Notes: generated from the sequence alone by a model not told the origin. Counted from the first letter of the stretch, positions 34,561 through 45,127 are shown. The stretch is DNA of 64,000 bases from Paenibacillus oleatilyticus (GCF_018998565.1 NZ_JAHNZO010000017.1:1-64000); one strand, 5' to 3'. Numbers and translations are program-made.

Positions 34561-36396
34561 TCAAGACGAAACATGCGGATGAAACCAAATCTTATGGAAA
34601 TCAAGCCAGCCCGAGGCATTAATGGTAACTCCGCGAACCGATTTATGAAACGAAGTATTGCTTTTCTTTTGGACAAGGTACAGGACGGAATAGGTCTGCC
34701 ATATCAGATTTTCCACGTCCGCCAGTTTGCGCTGGCGTTCGTTCTCGTCGGATTCGCGAAAAACAGATACGGCCGCTTTTTTTACTGCCTCCGTCGTTGG
34801 CTCGTCAAACGCAGACATGAAGTAATTTTTTTGCAGATACATCTCCAATTCGCCTACCTCGTCATCGCTAAAGATGTTCCCAAACAATACACAGTCATGC
34901 TGCGGCAAAGAAGGGTGTACCGCAAATTCGGACGGATCAGTAATTTCGATTTCCATATGGACTCCAAAAGATTCGCAGCGCTCCCGAATCCAAACGGCGT
35001 CTTCCTCGTGATATTCGGTCGTAAGCAAGCGGAACGCTTCCCCCTGATAGCCGCTTGCCTTCAATAGAGCCAAAATTTCCGAGCGACTTGCACTGGAACT
35101 TTCTTCCACCATCTTACCGGAGACCGGACGGTATGGGCGGAATCCTTGCGCGGGAAACACCCGGTCGCCCCCCAACTCGGCAATCATCTGTTCTCTATCG
35201 ATGATATGATGAAGAGCTTGCCGGAATTTCGGATGGTTTTGCGGGCCGCTCTTCCGCTGGTTAAATACAAGCAAACTGCAGCAGCAGAACAACGTTTCCA
35301 TAGCAAGCCACTCGCTGTTCCCTTTTAACAAGGCATCCCGCTGCGCTTTGGAGGCATCCCCGTGCGAAATCATAACCGAGGTCCAGTCAGGCTCCTTTAA
35401 GCTTCCAGTTTCCATTTCAGGGAAGATGAGAACCTCGACGCGATCCAGGTGTGGTCTGCCTTGAAAATGTGCGGGAAATGCCTCCAAAATACAGATGCCC
35501 TCATTGAGACGAACCATTCGAAAAGGGCCTGTTCCTGCCGGTTTTTTCCCAAATTCCGCTTCGCCTGCCCGGACGATCTCTTCGGGAACAATACTAGCGG
35601 GAATGGTAGAAAGAAACCGCAGAAACAAATAATTCGGTTCTTTCAAACGGATGCGTACCGTTTTATGGTCCATGGCCTCGATCTTCTCGATGTCTTGAAA
35701 CATCCAGCTCGATTCGAATCGTTCAGGGTTCAAGCGAAGCCGGTCCAGTGTAAAAACGACATCGTGAGCAGTCAGCTCCCGCCCATGATGGAACATGACG
35801 TTTTTTTTCAAATGGAACGTCCATTCTCTGGCATCGACGCTGCTTTCCCAGGAGTGCGCGATACAAGGTGTGACGGTTCGCCTTTCCTGATCATATTCAA
35901 CCAACGTATTGAACAACTGGCCTACCATGTGAGCATCAAAATCATAATAAATCAGTCCGGGGTCAAGCGTTAAAATCGAACGGTACACAGGAAAACGCAG
36001 CGTATCCTGCAGCTTATTCGAAACGGCTTGGGTGGAAAAACCCATTCCTTCCGACAGCCAATCCATAAACTGCTCTTTGACCGCGGCCGCCCCGAAACGG
36101 TTCATCAGTTCCATCGCTTCCTTTACATTCCCCTGCTCCATCCTAAGCTTAACTTCCCGAAGGAGAATTTCGCCCGAATCCGTGAGTAAGGTCAGCACGG
36201 AAGTATGACCGCGGCCCCGCCCGGCTTTCCACTCAATCCAGCCCAGCTCGCAAAGCTTGCGGACAATCAGTTTAGCGTATCGGGGCGTACAGTACCATAT
36301 CCCGGTAAGCTTGTCGACCGTAACCGGGAAGGGCTTACCGACTTCGTGGTTGTTAAAATATTGGCGCAGCTCTAAAAAATGCGGGACCGTCAACAT
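34561..36396 (-). CDS. SgrR-like regulator: HTH plus solute-binding protein domain
   Basis: A 611-residue SgrR-type regulator. An N-terminal winged-helix DNA-binding domain covers residues 1-90 (HFLELRQYFNNHEVGKPFPV, YAKLIVRKLCELGWIEW). A cytoplasmic SBP_bac_5 (peptide/nickel/sugar-binding) domain spans about 155-611 (PVYRSILTLDPGLIYYD, GRELTAHDVVFTLDRLRLNP). E. coli SgrR senses sugar-phosphate stress; Bacillales members usually regulate an adjacent transporter. ATG 36396 is chosen because TGAGGT precedes it at the correct distance. It is divergent from an MFS exporter 120 bp away, its likely target. Confidence 0.9.
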   Translation of the reverse strand: MLTVPHFLELRQYFNNHEVGKPFPVTVDKLTGIWYCTPRYAKLIVRKLCELGWIEWKAGRGRGHTSVLTLLTDSGEILLREVKLRMEQGNVKEAMELMNRFGAAAVKEQFMDWLSEGMGFSTQAVSNKLQDTLRFPVYRSILTLDPGLIYYDFDAHMVGQLFNTLVEYDQERRTVTPCIAHSWESSVDAREWTFHLKKNVMFHHGRELTAHDVVFTLDRLRLNPERFESSWMFQDIEKIEAMDHKTVRIRLKEPNYLFLRFLSTIPASIVPEEIVRAGEAEFGKKPAGTGPFRMVRLNEGICILEAFPAHFQGRPHLDRVEVLIFPEMETGSLKEPDWTSVMISHGDASKAQRDALLKGNSEWLAMETLFCCCSLLVFNQRKSGPQNHPKFRQALHHIIDREQMIAELGGDRVFPAQGFRPYRPVSGKMVEESSSASRSEILALLKASGYQGEAFRLLTTEYHEEDAVWIRERCESFGVHMEIEITDPSEFAVHPSLPQHDCVLFGNIFSDDEVGELEMYLQKNYFMSAFDEPTTEAVKKAAVSVFRESDENERQRKLADVENLIWQTYSVLYLVQKKSNTSFHKSVRGVTINASGWLDFHKIWFHPHVSS

Positions 36397-36518
36397 AGGG
36401 AACCTCATTTCTCACTAAAAAAGGTGAAGTGATTTAATCAAATCATACTCTTTTTATCCCTTTTTTGATAGCTATACTGAAATTTAGGAAAACGAAACAG
36501 CAGAGGGTGAAGAAGAGG

Positions 36519-37736
36519 ATGAACATGATCTTAAAAAAACGGTTACACCTGCCCCGATTTCATCCGGTAGCATGGGGAGTCATTATCGGAACCTTCCTGT
36601 CGCGCACAGGATTTTTTATGACACTTCCATTTCTGGGTATTTATTTAGGGAAATTCAAGGGAATCGATCCGGCAACCGTTGGGGCCATTTTAGCCGTAAG
36701 CTTGTTGGCCGGAACCTTAAGCAGCTTTGTCGGAGGAGCATTGTCGGACCGTATGGGCAGATATCCGGTTATGATTTCTTCGATGGCCGCCTGGAGTCTT
36801 GTATTGGTAGGCTTCGCCTTTGCCGCCGAAACTTGGGCGTTCTTCTTATTGAGTGCGATCAACGGTCTGTGCCGCAGTGTTTTCGAACCGACTGCCAGAG
36901 CCCTGCTCGCCGACGTCACTCCTTCCGAACAACGTGCCGACGCCTTTAATGCGAGATATTTTGCCATCAATCTGGGAGGAGCAATAGGGCCATTAGCAGG
37001 CTTGAAGCTTGGCGCAGGCAGTTCTTCATCACTATTGCCGTTTTTCGCTAGTGCTGTGATTTTCTTTATTTATGCCATGGTCTTGGTGTTTTTGATGGTA
37101 ACGTTCAAGCAAAAGCTTCATGAGAAATCAGCATCGGTCACGATGAACCAAATGGCACGAATTATTTTTACCGATAAAATATTCCTCTATTTTCTTCTGG
37201 GTAATGTATTTGTCGCAGGTGCCTATTCCCACTTGGATACCACCTTATCGCAATTTATTGGTCATGACCGGATCGAAGCGTATTCGTTTCTTTTCGTGAT
37301 CAATACGCTCTCCGTATTGGTATTGCAATATCCGCTTGCCAAGCTGATGAAGCGCTTCTCTTCGTTAACGGCGCTGAAAGTCGGATGCCTGTTATTCGGA
37401 TTGGGTCTGTTCGGGTTTGGGGTTTTTGACAATATCTTGATGCTGGCCTTGTCGATGGTCGTTTTTACGACGGGCGAAATTTTATGTTTTGTCATTGGAG
37501 ATGTGCTTATCGGTGAAATTGCACCGGAGCATTTGAGAGGGGCCTATTATGGCGCCAGCGGATTGGCATTTATCGGGCAGAGTGTTAGCGCTTGGATTGG
37601 CGGCATTTTATTGAGCGTATTAGGCTTCGGGCAAGGTCCTATCCTATTCGCGATCCTCATGCTTCTGGCATTTGTCGCCTTTCCATTCTTCCATCGAGGA
37701 CAGCATCTTTGGGAACAACGGCGGCTTCGCGAATGA
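36519..37736 (+). CDS. MFS transporter
   Basis: A 12-helix major facilitator superfamily permease of about 405 residues. The loop 2-3 signature is GGALSDRMGRYPVMISS near residue 68; the loop 8-9 copy is degenerate. This pattern fits DHA-type drug or metabolite exporters; the substrate is unknown. Several ATGs compete (36465, 36519, 36525). GAGGG and AGAGG precede the latter two, so 36519 or 36525 is likely. It is divergent from the SgrR-like regulator. Its stop codon lies inside the terminator stem. Confidence 0.9.
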   Translation: MNMILKKRLHLPRFHPVAWGVIIGTFLSRTGFFMTLPFLGIYLGKFKGIDPATVGAILAVSLLAGTLSSFVGGALSDRMGRYPVMISSMAAWSLVLVGFAFAAETWAFFLLSAINGLCRSVFEPTARALLADVTPSEQRADAFNARYFAINLGGAIGPLAGLKLGAGSSSSLLPFFASAVIFFIYAMVLVFLMVTFKQKLHEKSASVTMNQMARIIFTDKIFLYFLLGNVFVAGAYSHLDTTLSQFIGHDRIEAYSFLFVINTLSVLVLQYPLAKLMKRFSSLTALKVGCLLFGLGLFGFGVFDNILMLALSMVVFTTGEILCFVIGDVLIGEIAPEHLRGAYYGASGLAFIGQSVSAWIGGILLSVLGFGQGPILFAILMLLAFVAFPFFHRGQHLWEQRRLRE

Positions 37737-37756
37737 TAAAATCATCTCGCGAAGCC
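37723..37756. terminator. Terminator overlapping the MFS stop codon
   Basis: GGCTTCGCGA (37723-37732) pairs with TCGCGAAGCC (37747-37756), continued by ATGAT/ATCAT. The TGA stop (37734-37736) is in the loop side of the stem, so the last codons encode half of the terminator. TTTAAGG follows. Confidence 0.85.
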
Positions 37757-37776
37757 TTTAAGGTTTGTACAATGGG

Positions 37777-38802
37777 TTACGATTTCATAAGATCGGCGAC
37801 GATTTCGTAAGAACGCAGGCGCGCCTGATGATCAAACACGTGGCCGACGACCATGATTTCGTCCGCTTGGGTAGCGTCCAGGAAGGCTTGCAGCTTTTCT
37901 TTCACCGTTTCCCGACTGCCGAAAATGGAGGAACCAAGCTGCTGCTGCAAGGCTTGCTTTTCGTGCTCGCTCCATAGGCCGTCCATGCTGTCCACAGGCG
38001 GCTGCAGCGGCGCTTCATGGCCCCGGATCAGGTTGAGGAATTGCTGCTGCAATGTCGTGCCCAGACGTTCCGCTTCTTCATCCGTATCCGCGGCAATGAC
38101 GTTGACGCCAACCATCGCATACGGCTTCTCCAGCACTTTCGAAGGCTGGAACGAACGACGATATAATTCCATCGCCGGCACGGTGTTGGCGGGCGAAAAG
38201 TGACTGGCGTAAGCAAACGGCAGACCGAGCTGACCGGCCAATTGAGCGCTGAAGCCGCTGGAGCCGAGCAGCCAGATCGGAATCGTTAGGCCCTCTCCCG
38301 GGATCGCCCTCACATGCCTCGGGCCTGAGGCCAACGAAGGGTCGAAATAAGCCCGCAGCTCGTCCAATTGGTCGGGGAAATCCTCGCCTCCGCTCCGAAT
38401 GTCGCGGCGCAGCGCGTATGCGGTTCGCTGATCCGTGCCGGGCGCGCGCCCGAGACCCAGATCAATGCGTCCCGGGAACAGGGATTCAAGCGTCCCGAAA
38501 TGCTCTGCGATCACCAGAGGCGAATGGTTGGGAAGCATGATCCCGCCCGAGCCCACCCGGATCGTTGATGTTCCGGCCGCCACATGAGCGATCACAACGG
38601 AAGTAGCGGAGCTGGCGATAAAAGGCATATTATGGTGCTCCGCCAGCCAGTAGCGGTTGTAGCCCCACTTCTCCACATGCCGGGCAAGGTCCAGCGTGTT
38701 GCGAAAAGATTCGGCAGGAGTTCCCCCGGCGACGATAGGAGACAGATCGAGCACGGAGAATGGGATATCGCTCAACCGCTTGTTCGTTTGGTTTGCAGAC
38801 AT
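37777..38802 (-). CDS. LLM-class (luciferase-like) flavin-dependent oxidoreductase
   Basis: A 341-residue bacterial-luciferase-like monooxygenase. Typical features are [33 protein letters not shown] (near residue 55), [16 protein letters not shown] in outline, and [16 protein letters not shown]. This group (YwcH-like) uses reduced FMN and oxygen on unknown alkyl or sulfur compounds. Proximity to cysJI (290 bp, same strand) loosely suggests organosulfur use. TGAGGAAG precedes the ATG. It is convergent with the MFS gene. Confidence 0.92.
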   Translation of the reverse strand: MSANQTNKRLSDIPFSVLDLSPIVAGGTPAESFRNTLDLARHVEKWGYNRYWLAEHHNMPFIASSATSVVIAHVAAGTSTIRVGSGGIMLPNHSPLVIAEHFGTLESLFPGRIDLGLGRAPGTDQRTAYALRRDIRSGGEDFPDQLDELRAYFDPSLASGPRHVRAIPGEGLTIPIWLLGSSGFSAQLAGQLGLPFAYASHFSPANTVPAMELYRRSFQPSKVLEKPYAMVGVNVIAADTDEEAERLGTTLQQQFLNLIRGHEAPLQPPVDSMDGLWSEHEKQALQQQLGSSIFGSRETVKEKLQAFLDATQADEIMVVGHVFDHQARLRSYEIVADLMKS

Positions 38803-39016
38803 ATTGCTTCCTCAATTCTTTTTGTTATTTTGCCTTGCATCCGACTTCTCACGTCATGCATTTATATATCTGGATTTCTATCTTTTTAGATGTAAAAGCA
38901 AAAGCAGCATACATGGAAAATCTCCAGCGTATAGAAATTAGCCATGCTTGCGGGGTTATTATTTCATTATATATAGAAATACAGATATGTCAATGCAACG
39001 GCTGATCCATAAAGAA

Positions 39017-39056
39017 GAGCTGTCCCCTCAGTAGAAATCTACTTCAAGGACAGCTC
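39017..39056 (-). terminator. Terminator after cysI
   Basis: GAGCTGTCC (39017-39025) pairs with GGACAGCTC (39048-39056), with GTAGA/TCTAC inside. An A-rich stretch on the left gives the minus-strand U tract. The gap 38803-39091 otherwise holds only AT-rich promoter-like sequence for the oxidoreductase gene. Confidence 0.75.
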
Positions 39057-39091
39057 ATCCGATTTGTTATATAAAAATATTCCGTTTGCTC

Positions 39092-40813
39092 TTACTCGTG
39101 AAAATCAAGCCCCGAACGAACTTCCTTCACGTATCCGGTGCGAATCACGAAGTCGCCGAAATGCTCGCCTTCCTCGCGTTCCTTCGCATAGCGGTTCAAG
39201 ATGGGCCGAAGCTCCGCAAGAATTTGCGCTTCGTCAATATTTTCGCGGTACATTTTATTGAGCCGGTTGCCGGAGAAGCCGCCGCCCAAGTACATGTTGT
39301 ATCTCCCCGGGGCCTTGCCGATAAAGGAAAGCTCCGCAAGCGCAGGACGGGCGCAGCCGTTCGGACAGCCGGTCATCCGAATGACAATCTCCTCTTCGCG
39401 CAATCCCGCCTCATCCAAGATCGATTCGATCTTGTCCAGCAGCGTAGGCAAATAGCGCTCCGATTCGGCCATCGCCAACCCACAGGTCGGCAAGGCAACA
39501 CAGGCCATCGAGTTTCTGCGCAGCGCAGAATATTGAATGCCGTCGGTCAGCCCGTATGCCTTGATGATTTCCTCGATTTTTTTCTTCTTCTGGGTCGACA
39601 CATTACCTATGATCAGGTTCTGATTCGGCGTCAGACGGAAATCCCCGTTGTGCACTTTGGCAATTTCCCGTAGGCCCGACATCAACGGGTAATTGTCCTC
39701 GTCCTTCACCCGGCCGTTCTGAATAAAGAGGGTGAAATGCCATTTGCCGTTGCTTCCCTTCACCCAGCCGTAACGATCTCCATTGTGGTCGAAATGATAA
39801 GGGCGCGCTTCCTCCAGCTTCCATCCCAAGCGCTCATGAAGCTCATCGATAAACCATTCCAAGCCACGGTCGTCGATCGTGTACTTGAACCGGGCATGCT
39901 TTCGCACCGAACGGTCTCCGTAATCCCTTTGGATCGTGACCGTTTTTTCGGCCACGTCGACGACTTGCTCCGGCGTGACAAACCCGATCACCCGCGCCAG
40001 TTGCGGATACGTCTGCGGATCGCCGTGCGTCATCCCCATGCCTCCGCCGACAGCCACATTGAAGCCCAGCAGCCGTCCTTGCTCATGAATCGCGATCAAG
40101 CCCAGATCCTGCGAAAAGACGTCGACATCGTTGGAAGGCGGCACGGCAATGCCGATCTTGAACTTGCGCGGCAAGTAAACCGGTCCGTATATCGGTTCTT
40201 GCTCTTCGCCGTCGCGGCTGTCGATGACCTTCTCTTCATCCAGCCAAATTTCGTGATAGGCTCTGGTTCGCGGATCAAGATGATGGCTGATCTTCTTGGC
40301 CCATTCGTACACCTGCTCGTGGATTTCGGAAACGTACGGGTTCGGATTGCTCATCACGTTACGATTGACGTCCCCGCAGGCCGCAAGCGTGCTTAACAGC
40401 GCTTCGTTAACTTCCTTGATGACCTGCTTCATGTTCCACTTGATCACGCCGTGAAGCTGGAACGACTGACGGGTCGTGAGACGAATCGTTCCGTTCGCAT
40501 ATTGCTGCGCGATCCGATCCATCATCAGCCATTGCTCCGGCGTAACGACGCCTCCGGCAGCCCTCACGCGCACCATGAACTGGTAGGCCGGCTCCAGCTT
40601 CTGTTTATTCCGCTCGTTGCGAAGATCCCGGTCGTCCTGCATATAGCTTCCGTGGAATTTCATCAGGCGGTTATCGTCCTCGGGAATGGAGCCCGTGATT
40701 CTGTCCGTGAGCGTGTCCGCAAGAGATCCCCGCAGGTAGTCGCTTCGCTTCTTGATCTCCTCTACATCGCTGTGAGGCGCACTGTTCGGTGAAAGTAAAT
40801 TATTTTCGCTCAT
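39092..40813 (-). CDS. cysI: Assimilatory sulfite reductase, hemoprotein beta subunit
   Basis: A 573-residue siroheme/[4Fe-4S] sulfite reductase subunit that reduces sulfite to sulfide with six electrons from CysJ. Cluster/siroheme ligands are [15 protein letters not shown] (C-x5-C near residue 445) and [11 protein letters not shown] (C-x3-C near 490). Substrate-channel basic residues are in [10 protein letters not shown]. The N-terminus ([11 protein letters not shown]) matches Bacillus CysI. GAGAGGGGAT precedes the ATG. It lies 35 bp downstream of cysJ in one operon and is ended by the 39017 hairpin. Confidence 0.96.
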   Translation of the reverse strand: MSENNLLSPNSAPHSDVEEIKKRSDYLRGSLADTLTDRITGSIPEDDNRLMKFHGSYMQDDRDLRNERNKQKLEPAYQFMVRVRAAGGVVTPEQWLMMDRIAQQYANGTIRLTTRQSFQLHGVIKWNMKQVIKEVNEALLSTLAACGDVNRNVMSNPNPYVSEIHEQVYEWAKKISHHLDPRTRAYHEIWLDEEKVIDSRDGEEQEPIYGPVYLPRKFKIGIAVPPSNDVDVFSQDLGLIAIHEQGRLLGFNVAVGGGMGMTHGDPQTYPQLARVIGFVTPEQVVDVAEKTVTIQRDYGDRSVRKHARFKYTIDDRGLEWFIDELHERLGWKLEEARPYHFDHNGDRYGWVKGSNGKWHFTLFIQNGRVKDEDNYPLMSGLREIAKVHNGDFRLTPNQNLIIGNVSTQKKKKIEEIIKAYGLTDGIQYSALRRNSMACVALPTCGLAMAESERYLPTLLDKIESILDEAGLREEEIVIRMTGCPNGCARPALAELSFIGKAPGRYNMYLGGGFSGNRLNKMYRENIDEAQILAELRPILNRYAKEREEGEHFGDFVIRTGYVKEVRSGLDFHE

Positions 40814-40848
40814 GTCCCTATCCCCTCTCGTTATCTTTGAGCCTGAAC

Positions 40849-42657
40849 TCAGTAGACATCTCGCTGATAACGTTTGTCCTGTTGCAATCGTGCCAAATAC
40901 TCCGCAGCGGCTTCCGAGCTAAGTCCGCCCTCCCGCTCGATGATTGTTAAGAGAGCGGCATGAACGTCATGCGCCATATGCTTTTCGTCTCCGCACACGT
41001 AGATAGCGGCGCCTTCTTCCAGCCATTGATACAATGCCTTGCCATGTTCAAGAAGGCGGTGCTGCACATAGACCTTCTCGTCCGTATCGCGGGAGAACGC
41101 GACATCCATACGGGTCAGCACGCCATCCTTCAGCCAGCGCTGCCACTCGACCTGATAGAGGAAATCCGTGGAGAAATGGCGGTCGCCAAAAAACAGCCAC
41201 GTCTTGCCCTGTGCCCCGCTCTCTTCCCGTTCGCCCAAGAAGGCCCGGAACGGAGCAGCGCCAGTGCCGGGTCCGATCATGATGACCGGCGTATCCGGAT
41301 TTTGCGGAAGCTTGAAGTTCGGGTTGTGCTGGATAAATACCGGCAGCGAATCGCCGAGCTCCAGATGGTCGGCAATATAGGCCGAGCATACGCCGTACCG
41401 CTCTCGTCCGTGCGCTTCGTATTGTACCTTTCGAACCGTGAGATGCACCTCGTCCGGGTACGCCTTCGGACTGCTGGAAATGGAATACAGGCGCGGCGGC
41501 AGCTTGCGAAGAATCGATACAAACTCCTTGCCCGATACTCCCTTCAGCTGGTAATCCTGCACCAGATCCAACAAATCCCGGTTTTTGATATACGCTCGAA
41601 GCTCCTGCTCTCGTCCCGGCGCAAGCAGCTCCTGCAGACCGCTGTCCGGGAACAGAGCTGCCGCTTGCTCCAACAGGGGCTTGGTCAGAACCGTAATTTC
41701 ATAATGGCCGGTCAAAGCTTCAAGCAGCGGGCGTTCGTTGCCGTTTTTGTCGACCGGAACGAGCTCCTCCCGGTTCCAATCCAACGCCTGGATCAGTTCG
41801 TCGACAAGTCCGGGATGATTCTTCGGATATACGCCCAAGCTGTCGCCCGGCTCGTACTGGAGATTGGACCCTTCCAGCGAAATTTCCAGGTGACGCGTTT
41901 CCCGGTCCGATCCGCGGCCGTTCAGATTCAAATTTTCAAGCACTGCGGCTTGAAACGGATTCGACCTCGAATATTCCGTCTGCTGCGTCTCGCTCCGGAC
42001 TGCTACATTGCTGCCACTTGCGGAGGATGGGGCCGCCGAAGCCTCGTTCAGAGAAGCCAGGACACGCTCCATCCACTCCGCTGCGGAATCCTCGAAATCG
42101 ACATCGCAGTCAACGCGTGCGGTAAGCCTTTTGCCCCCGAGCTCTTCCAGGCGCTTGTCGAAGTCCTTGCCCGTCTGGCAGAAAAATTCATACGAGGTGT
42201 CCCCCAAAGCCAATACGGAAAAACGCAAGCCTTCCAATTGCGGCGCTCGCTTGCTGTGCAGAAACTCATAGAAAGACAGCGCATTATCCGGCGGCTCGCC
42301 TTCCCCGTGCGTGCTTACCAGAATGAGCAGGTTTTCAACCTTTTTTAACGTATTCGGTTTGAAGTCGCTCATGGAGGAAAGCGTTGGCTGGAGGCCTTGC
42401 TCCTTCAGCTTCTCGCTCAGCTTCTTGGCCAGCTTCTGGCTGTTCCCGGTCTGGGACCCGAACAGCACCGTGACCTCCTTCGAGAGAACCGGTTGGTTCA
42501 CGGCCGGGGCAGCCGCCGAAGCTTCGGTTTTGTGCAGAGCCGTCAAATAACCGCTCAGCCAAATCTTCTGCACTTCCGTCAGCGTAGGCAGCAAGCGGTT
42601 GAGAAGCTCCACCTGCTCTTGATTAAAAGGGCTGTTCATCACCTGTAATATCAACAA
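40849..42657 (-). CDS. cysJ: Sulfite reductase flavoprotein alpha subunit
   Basis: A 602-residue diflavin reductase. The FMN flavodoxin domain has [16 protein letters not shown] near residue 67 and [13 protein letters not shown]. The FAD domain has [20 protein letters not shown] near 385. The NADPH domain has [18 protein letters not shown] near 460 and the terminal KRYQRDVY. It passes electrons from NADPH to CysI. The start is TTG 42657, with GAGG 6 bases upstream; the Bacillus homologue also extends to this point ([12 protein letters not shown]), so the later ATG is not the start. Upstream on the minus strand (42670-42700) ATACTAGGAATTAT resembles sites of the cysteine regulator CymR, a tentative reading. 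Confidence 0.95.
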   Translation of the reverse strand: MLILQVMNSPFNQEQVELLNRLLPTLTEVQKIWLSGYLTALHKTEASAAAPAVNQPVLSKEVTVLFGSQTGNSQKLAKKLSEKLKEQGLQPTLSSMSDFKPNTLKKVENLLILVSTHGEGEPPDNALSFYEFLHSKRAPQLEGLRFSVLALGDTSYEFFCQTGKDFDKRLEELGGKRLTARVDCDVDFEDSAAEWMERVLASLNEASAAPSSASGSNVAVRSETQQTEYSRSNPFQAAVLENLNLNGRGSDRETRHLEISLEGSNLQYEPGDSLGVYPKNHPGLVDELIQALDWNREELVPVDKNGNERPLLEALTGHYEITVLTKPLLEQAAALFPDSGLQELLAPGREQELRAYIKNRDLLDLVQDYQLKGVSGKEFVSILRKLPPRLYSISSSPKAYPDEVHLTVRKVQYEAHGRERYGVCSAYIADHLELGDSLPVFIQHNPNFKLPQNPDTPVIMIGPGTGAAPFRAFLGEREESGAQGKTWLFFGDRHFSTDFLYQVEWQRWLKDGVLTRMDVAFSRDTDEKVYVQHRLLEHGKALYQWLEEGAAIYVCGDEKHMAHDVHAALLTIIEREGGLSSEAAAEYLARLQQDKRYQRDVY

Positions 42658-42832
42658 TATGCACCTCGCATAGGATGAAAATAATTCCTAGTATTCTTAT
42701 ATAATTAATTTTATCTTATCTCCAACCTATCACAGCCGGGTAAACGGATCAATTAAAAGGATTTTATAGCTTTTATTAGTTTTGCTGATAAATCGCCGAT
42801 CCTTACCAGATCACAAATAAATATTGCCCGAT

Positions 42833-42857
42833 AAACCAATATCCGATATATTGGTTT
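42833..42857. promoter_or_regulatory. Palindromic operator at the GntR gene start
   Basis: AAACCAATAT (42833-42842) and ATATTGGTTT (42848-42857) form a perfect 10+10 inverted repeat around CCGAT, ending one base before the GntR start codon. Position and symmetry fit autoregulation by the GntR dimer. Confidence 0.6.
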
Positions 42858-42858
42858 T

Positions 42859-43524
42859 ATGAAAAAAGATCAGATTCAACCCATTCAACGGCTGTCGTTT
42901 AGAGATGAAGTCTATCAAACGTTAAAAAAGTGGATTATCACCTTGGAACTGCATCCCGGTGAACGGTTGAACGACAAAGAATTGGCGGGGAAATTCGGCA
43001 TCAGCCGCACGCCGGTCAGGGAAGCGTTTAAAAGGCTCGAAGATGAAGGTCTGGTCGCATCCCTCCCGGGATCGTCCACTTACGTCGCGCCATTAAATGT
43101 AACGGAGGCGAAACACGCGTTTACGGTAGTCGCAGTCTTGCATGCTTTGGCTACAAGACTCGCATGTCCTGTTTTGAAGGAAACGGATCTTCAGGCGCTA
43201 GAGGCAAGCAATAACGCCTTACAGCTTGCAATTGAACAAGGCGACGTAATTCAGGCCATCGAGGCGGATACGCATTTTCACAAGGTGTTCCTGGACGCGG
43301 CGGGGAACCCTGAGATTGTGCTGGCATTAGAACGCAGCATTCCCAAAATTCAACGACTGGAGATTTCCCAATTCAATACCCTGAAAGGGTTAAATTCCGT
43401 GGAGCAGCACAATCACATTATGGCCGCCTGCCGCAATGGGGAGTGTGAACAGGCTGCCCGTCTTGTCGAAGAAAACTGGCTAAGTCTCGGCGAGCTGCTA
43501 ACCCAATCGACGGAACCGAGGTGA
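42859..43524 (+). CDS. GntR-family regulator (FadR/FCD subgroup)
   Basis: A 221-residue regulator. The winged helix covers residues 12-75 (VYQTLKKWIITLELHPGERL, KFGISRTPVREAFKRLEDEGLV). A helical FCD ligand domain follows with metal-type residues DTHFHKVFLDAAGN near 135 and EQHNHIMAACRNGE near 190. No ribosome-binding site precedes ATG 42859, because the palindrome occupies that space, so the transcript may be leaderless. It is followed after 6 bp by a transporter gene whose SD lies in the last codons of this gene, which implies a regulator-exporter operon. Confidence 0.9.
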   Translation: MKKDQIQPIQRLSFRDEVYQTLKKWIITLELHPGERLNDKELAGKFGISRTPVREAFKRLEDEGLVASLPGSSTYVAPLNVTEAKHAFTVVAVLHALATRLACPVLKETDLQALEASNNALQLAIEQGDVIQAIEADTHFHKVFLDAAGNPEIVLALERSIPKIQRLEISQFNTLKGLNSVEQHNHIMAACRNGECEQAARLVEENWLSLGELLTQSTEPR

Positions 43525-43530
43525 GCCCCG

Positions 43531-44493
43531 TTGAAGCCCATTATGATCGGTATAGGTTCGGCCTTCTTTTTTGCTTTTACCTTTGTTCTCAATGCCTCGA
43601 TGGAGCTGGCCGGCGGGAGTTGGATTTGGAGCGCCGCGCTGCGCTATCTCTTCATGGTTCCGCTGCTCTTGGGAGTCGTATTGTCTCGGAAAAACCTGCG
43701 TCCGCTCTTCGCGGAAATGAGAAAACAACCCGGAACGTGGCTATTGTGGGGCACAATAGGATTCGGGTTATTCTATGCTCCCTTATGCTTCGCAGCCGCG
43801 TATTCGCCAGGCTGGCTGATTGCCGGCACATGGCAAGTTACGATTATCTCGGGCACTTTGCTTGCGCCGTTATTTTGGGAAACGATCTCAACTGACAAGG
43901 GACCCATGCAAGCCCGGGGGAAAATTCCCGTTAAAGGTCTAATCATGTCGCTCCTCATCCTGCTAGGGATAATTCTCATGCAGATCGAGCATGCCAAAAG
44001 CCTTTCCTTGGAAAGCCTATTGCTCGGCGTCATCCCTGTGCTGATCGCGTCGTTTGCCTATCCTTTGGGCAACCGGAAAATGATGGAGCTCTGCGAAGGA
44101 CGGTTGGATACGTTTCAGAGGGTATTGGGCATGACGATGGCAAGTCTGCCTTTCTGGCTGGTCCTTTCCTTATATGGCTTGTCTACCGTAGGCTTGCCGA
44201 GCAGGGAGCAGAGCTTTCAAGCGTTGCTAGTCGCCCTTTTTTCCGGCGTCGTGGCCACCGTCCTCTTCTTCAAAGCAACGGATATGGTGCGGGGAAATAT
44301 GCGGAAGTTGGCTTCGGTTGAAGCTACGCAGTCGATGGAAGTCCTGTTCGCCTTAGCCGGGGAGCTGCTGTTTTTGTCGATTCCCCTGCCTTCGCTTTTA
44401 TCCTGGTGCGGGATGATTGTCGTTGTTCTCGGCATGATTTTGCATAGTTACGTGGCGAATAAACAAGAGGAATCCGTACAAAAAGCAGCTTGA
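43531..44493 (+). CDS. DMT-superfamily exporter (multidrug resistance efflux type)
   Basis: A ten-helix membrane protein of 320 residues resembling the EmrE-like 'multidrug resistance efflux transporter' family of the drug/metabolite superfamily. Helices begin IGIGSAFFFAFTFVLNASM and end SWCGMIVVVLGMILHSYV; the two halves are related repeats. The start is TTG 43531: GAGGTGAG lies 6 bases upstream, across the stop of the GntR gene. The tight coupling with the GntR gene suggests that the regulator's ligand is the exported compound or a precursor. Confidence 0.88.
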   Translation: MKPIMIGIGSAFFFAFTFVLNASMELAGGSWIWSAALRYLFMVPLLLGVVLSRKNLRPLFAEMRKQPGTWLLWGTIGFGLFYAPLCFAAAYSPGWLIAGTWQVTIISGTLLAPLFWETISTDKGPMQARGKIPVKGLIMSLLILLGIILMQIEHAKSLSLESLLLGVIPVLIASFAYPLGNRKMMELCEGRLDTFQRVLGMTMASLPFWLVLSLYGLSTVGLPSREQSFQALLVALFSGVVATVLFFKATDMVRGNMRKLASVEATQSMEVLFALAGELLFLSIPLPSLLSWCGMIVVVLGMILHSYVANKQEESVQKAA

Positions 44494-44502
44494 ATCTTAA
44501 CC

Positions 44503-44554
44503 AGCCGCTCTCGGCGGTCCCGCACTCCAGACGGGAAAATAGCCGCGAGCGGCT
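44503..44554. terminator. Terminator between convergent exporter and MarR genes
   Basis: AGCCGCTC (44503-44510) pairs with GAGCGGCT (44547-44554), with CGGC/GCCG and TCCCG/CGGGA inside. The U tract is weak. Confidence 0.7.
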
Positions 44555-44565
44555 GTGTTCATTCT

Positions 44566-45030
44566 CTAACTTCCCCCGCCATTATCCCGTTTAGGAGTGC
44601 CTTCCGGTTCCAAAAATGTACGATTAAACTTCTGTAACAGCTGTCCGAACGCGCTGCATTCTTCCTCAGACCAATGCTTCAGCAGCTCCGTAAACCGCGC
44701 CAAGCGCGCCTCCTTGTATTCGAGCAGCTCCCGGGCCCCAAGTTCGGTAATTTGCAGGGAATAAGCTCTTCCGTCGGACGGGTCAGGGATTCGGTAAACG
44801 TAGCCTTTAGCCTCAAGAGCCGCCGCCTGCCGGCTGACGGTAGAGATGTCCAGATGGAATTCATCCGCCAATGTTTTGACCCCGGCGGAGCCATGGGACG
44901 AGATTTGGTGCAGCAGCAGATAAGCGGAGCGGTCCAAATTTCCGAATCGTTTTTTATTCGTAATGGATGTCATCCGGCGAAACAAGATCGCCATCTCAAG
45001 TTCGATCGTTTCCAGCGAAGGTTCCTTCAT
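44566..45030 (-). CDS. MarR-family transcriptional regulator
   Basis: A 154-residue winged-helix repressor. The DNA-binding part is VKTLADEFHLDISTVSRQAAALEAKGY (recognition helix near residues 65-75) plus the wing RIPDPSDGRAYSLQIT. Dimer helices at both ends are as usual for MarR. GAGGTGAAC precedes the ATG. It diverges from the CBS-MFS operon, and the gap holds a MarR-like palindrome on the -10 box (45148-45160), so repression of both directions is likely. Confidence 0.92.
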   Translation of the reverse strand: MKEPSLETIELEMAILFRRMTSITNKKRFGNLDRSAYLLLHQISSHGSAGVKTLADEFHLDISTVSRQAAALEAKGYVYRIPDPSDGRAYSLQITELGARELLEYKEARLARFTELLKHWSEEECSAFGQLLQKFNRTFLEPEGTPKRDNGGGS

Positions 45031-45127
45031 GCTTTGTTCACCTCAGGTACAGCCTTATTTTCTATGATTATGGTAACATACGCACGGTCTCATTTGAAAT
45101 TAAAGGCATCACTGCCGGCAAAATATA

